Below are positions 63,475 through 64,000 of a DNA stretch of 64,000 bases, piece by piece. This DNA comes from Mucilaginibacter geliditolerans (lineage in GTDB: Bacteria; Bacteroidota; Bacteroidia; Sphingobacteriales; Sphingobacteriaceae). The stretch covers positions 682,001-746,000 of the forward strand of contig NZ_JACHBY010000001.1 in the NCBI RefSeq assembly GCF_014200495.1, written 5' to 3'. The notes beneath the pieces are model-generated. The model saw only the letters and a program-made list of their open reading frames with translations. It had not been told where the DNA came from and did not search any database. The position numbers and the translations under genes are program-made. Every line of letters starts with the position of its first letter. The first letter of the stretch is position 1.

Positions 63475-64000
63475 TTATTCAATTTTTATATGAAGCGAGG
63501 GTGGATAATGATCCATTAAATTGAGCAACACCCCGTTGGTCCACCCAAAACCATCCTGAAGCGTGTATTCGCCACCGCCAGCTTTTGCTCTGGTATCTAT
63601 AACGTTATATTTTTCCATCAATTTTCCTGTTTGTTCAAACACACGGGTATTGGTGCTAATCCACCGTTCGGCTATTGATTGCGCCAAAACAGTGTGATGA
63701 TACTTACTTAAACCATCTATAGCAATATACTGCAACGGTGCCCAGGCATTTGGGCTATCCCATTGCTGCCCTGTTTTGCTAAGTGTAGTAACCAACCCTC
63801 CGGGTTTAAGAAAATTCAATTTTAAACCTAAAGAAAGCTTATTGGCCTGCTTTTTATCAGCAATATTAAATTCAAGCGGGAAAACACCGGCGAGTGTTTT
63901 AACAGGTGATATCCGGTTCAATTCCCAGTTATAGTCCATAAACCAACCCTCTTTTTCGCTCCAGCAATATTTAAGGATGGCCTTTTTACGGGAGATTGCT
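63475..64000 (-). CDS. Trehalase (GH37), C-terminal part (5' end outside the window)
   Basis: The frame is open to the window edge, with 175 codons visible. They include QQWDSPNAWAPLQY (the second trehalase signature, normally QWDxPNGWAP), RKKAILKYCWSEKEGWFMDY, GGGEYTLQDGFGWTNGV (conserved Gly-rich and final active-site segment). In the signature, Ala replaces the usual Gly of PNGWAP. It hydrolyses trehalose to two glucose units; cellular location cannot be told without the N-terminus. It lies 57 bp before the DUF6377-like gene on the same strand. Confidence 0.9.
   Translation of the reverse strand, partial: AISRKKAILKYCWSEKEGWFMDYNWELNRISPVKTLAGVFPLEFNIADKKQANKLSLGLKLNFLKPGGLVTTLSKTGQQWDSPNAWAPLQYIAIDGLSKYHHTVLAQSIAERWISTNTRVFEQTGKLMEKYNVIDTRAKAGGGEYTLQDGFGWTNGVLLNLMDHYPPSLHIKIE

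Noticed and set aside
1..64000. CRISPR array, tRNA or rRNA gene, intact prophage or anti-phage system
   Set aside because: I looked for regular short repeats with spacers, cloverleaf-like runs and toxin/nuclease signatures and found none.

Overview
The window looks like a chromosomal segment of a Bacteroidota bacterium, most likely a Sphingobacteriaceae member close to Mucilaginibacter or Pedobacter. The basis is family content: a SusC/SusD pair with a FecI-type sigma factor and FecR-type anti-sigma factor, a UpxY-like NusG paralogue, a type IX secretion C-terminal signal, lipoproteins, a DUF6377-like membrane regulator, few Shine-Dalgarno sequences, and -7 boxes of the TAnnTTTG type. The genus is an inference. 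No rRNA, tRNA, CRISPR array or intact insertion sequence was recognised.

Layout. 1-4.0 kb: the end of a MarR regulator, a decayed stretch with an IS-end-like repeat, a short Hsp70-like ATPase, a secreted polysaccharide deacetylase and a small methyltransferase. 4.0-9.7 kb (minus strand): a 1,656-residue secreted beta-propeller-like protein with a type IX sorting domain, translationally coupled to a lipoprotein. 9.8-13.4 kb: gene-poor, AT-rich DNA with two tiny membrane-peptide genes, a small orphan gene, a helix-turn-helix protein and the UpxY-like antiterminator. A 74-bp cis-element occurs twice here, once in front of the tiny genes and once in the leader of the next operon.

13.4-39.4 kb (plus strand): one long exopolysaccharide locus. 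It has the export lipoprotein (Wza-like), chain-length regulator/tyrosine kinase (Wzc-like), flippase, polymerase candidate, at least eight glycosyltransferases, two acyl/acetyltransferases, a GMC oxidoreductase, two sugar-nucleotide SDR enzymes (one GDP-mannose 4,6-dehydratase) and a methyltransferase. Embedded in it are ADP-heptose genes: GmhA, the HldE kinase half, a GT9 heptosyltransferase and, 10 kb further on, the separate HldE nucleotidyltransferase half, which overlaps a stand-alone response regulator by one base. No initiating sugar-phosphate transferase, GmhB or HldD was found. A soluble PAS histidine kinase with a second stand-alone response regulator lies opposite the end of the locus.

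41.5-42.75 kb is a scar: a second copy of the IS-end-like repeat, orphan hairpins and an AraC fragment. 42.7-51.6 kb is a glycan or nutrient uptake locus: sigma factor, divergent FecR, SusC, SusD and a secreted DUF3863-like protein. 51.6-58.4 kb is a patchwork of regulators and small enzymes with three decayed regulator or unknown-gene fragments: MarR plus alpha/beta hydrolase, a 7TM protein with no output domain, FAD monooxygenase plus a GIN-like protein, and AraC. 58.6-64 kb (minus strand): a TonB-dependent receptor, a DUF6377-like regulator and a trehalase running off the window, which suggests trehalose or related sugar use.
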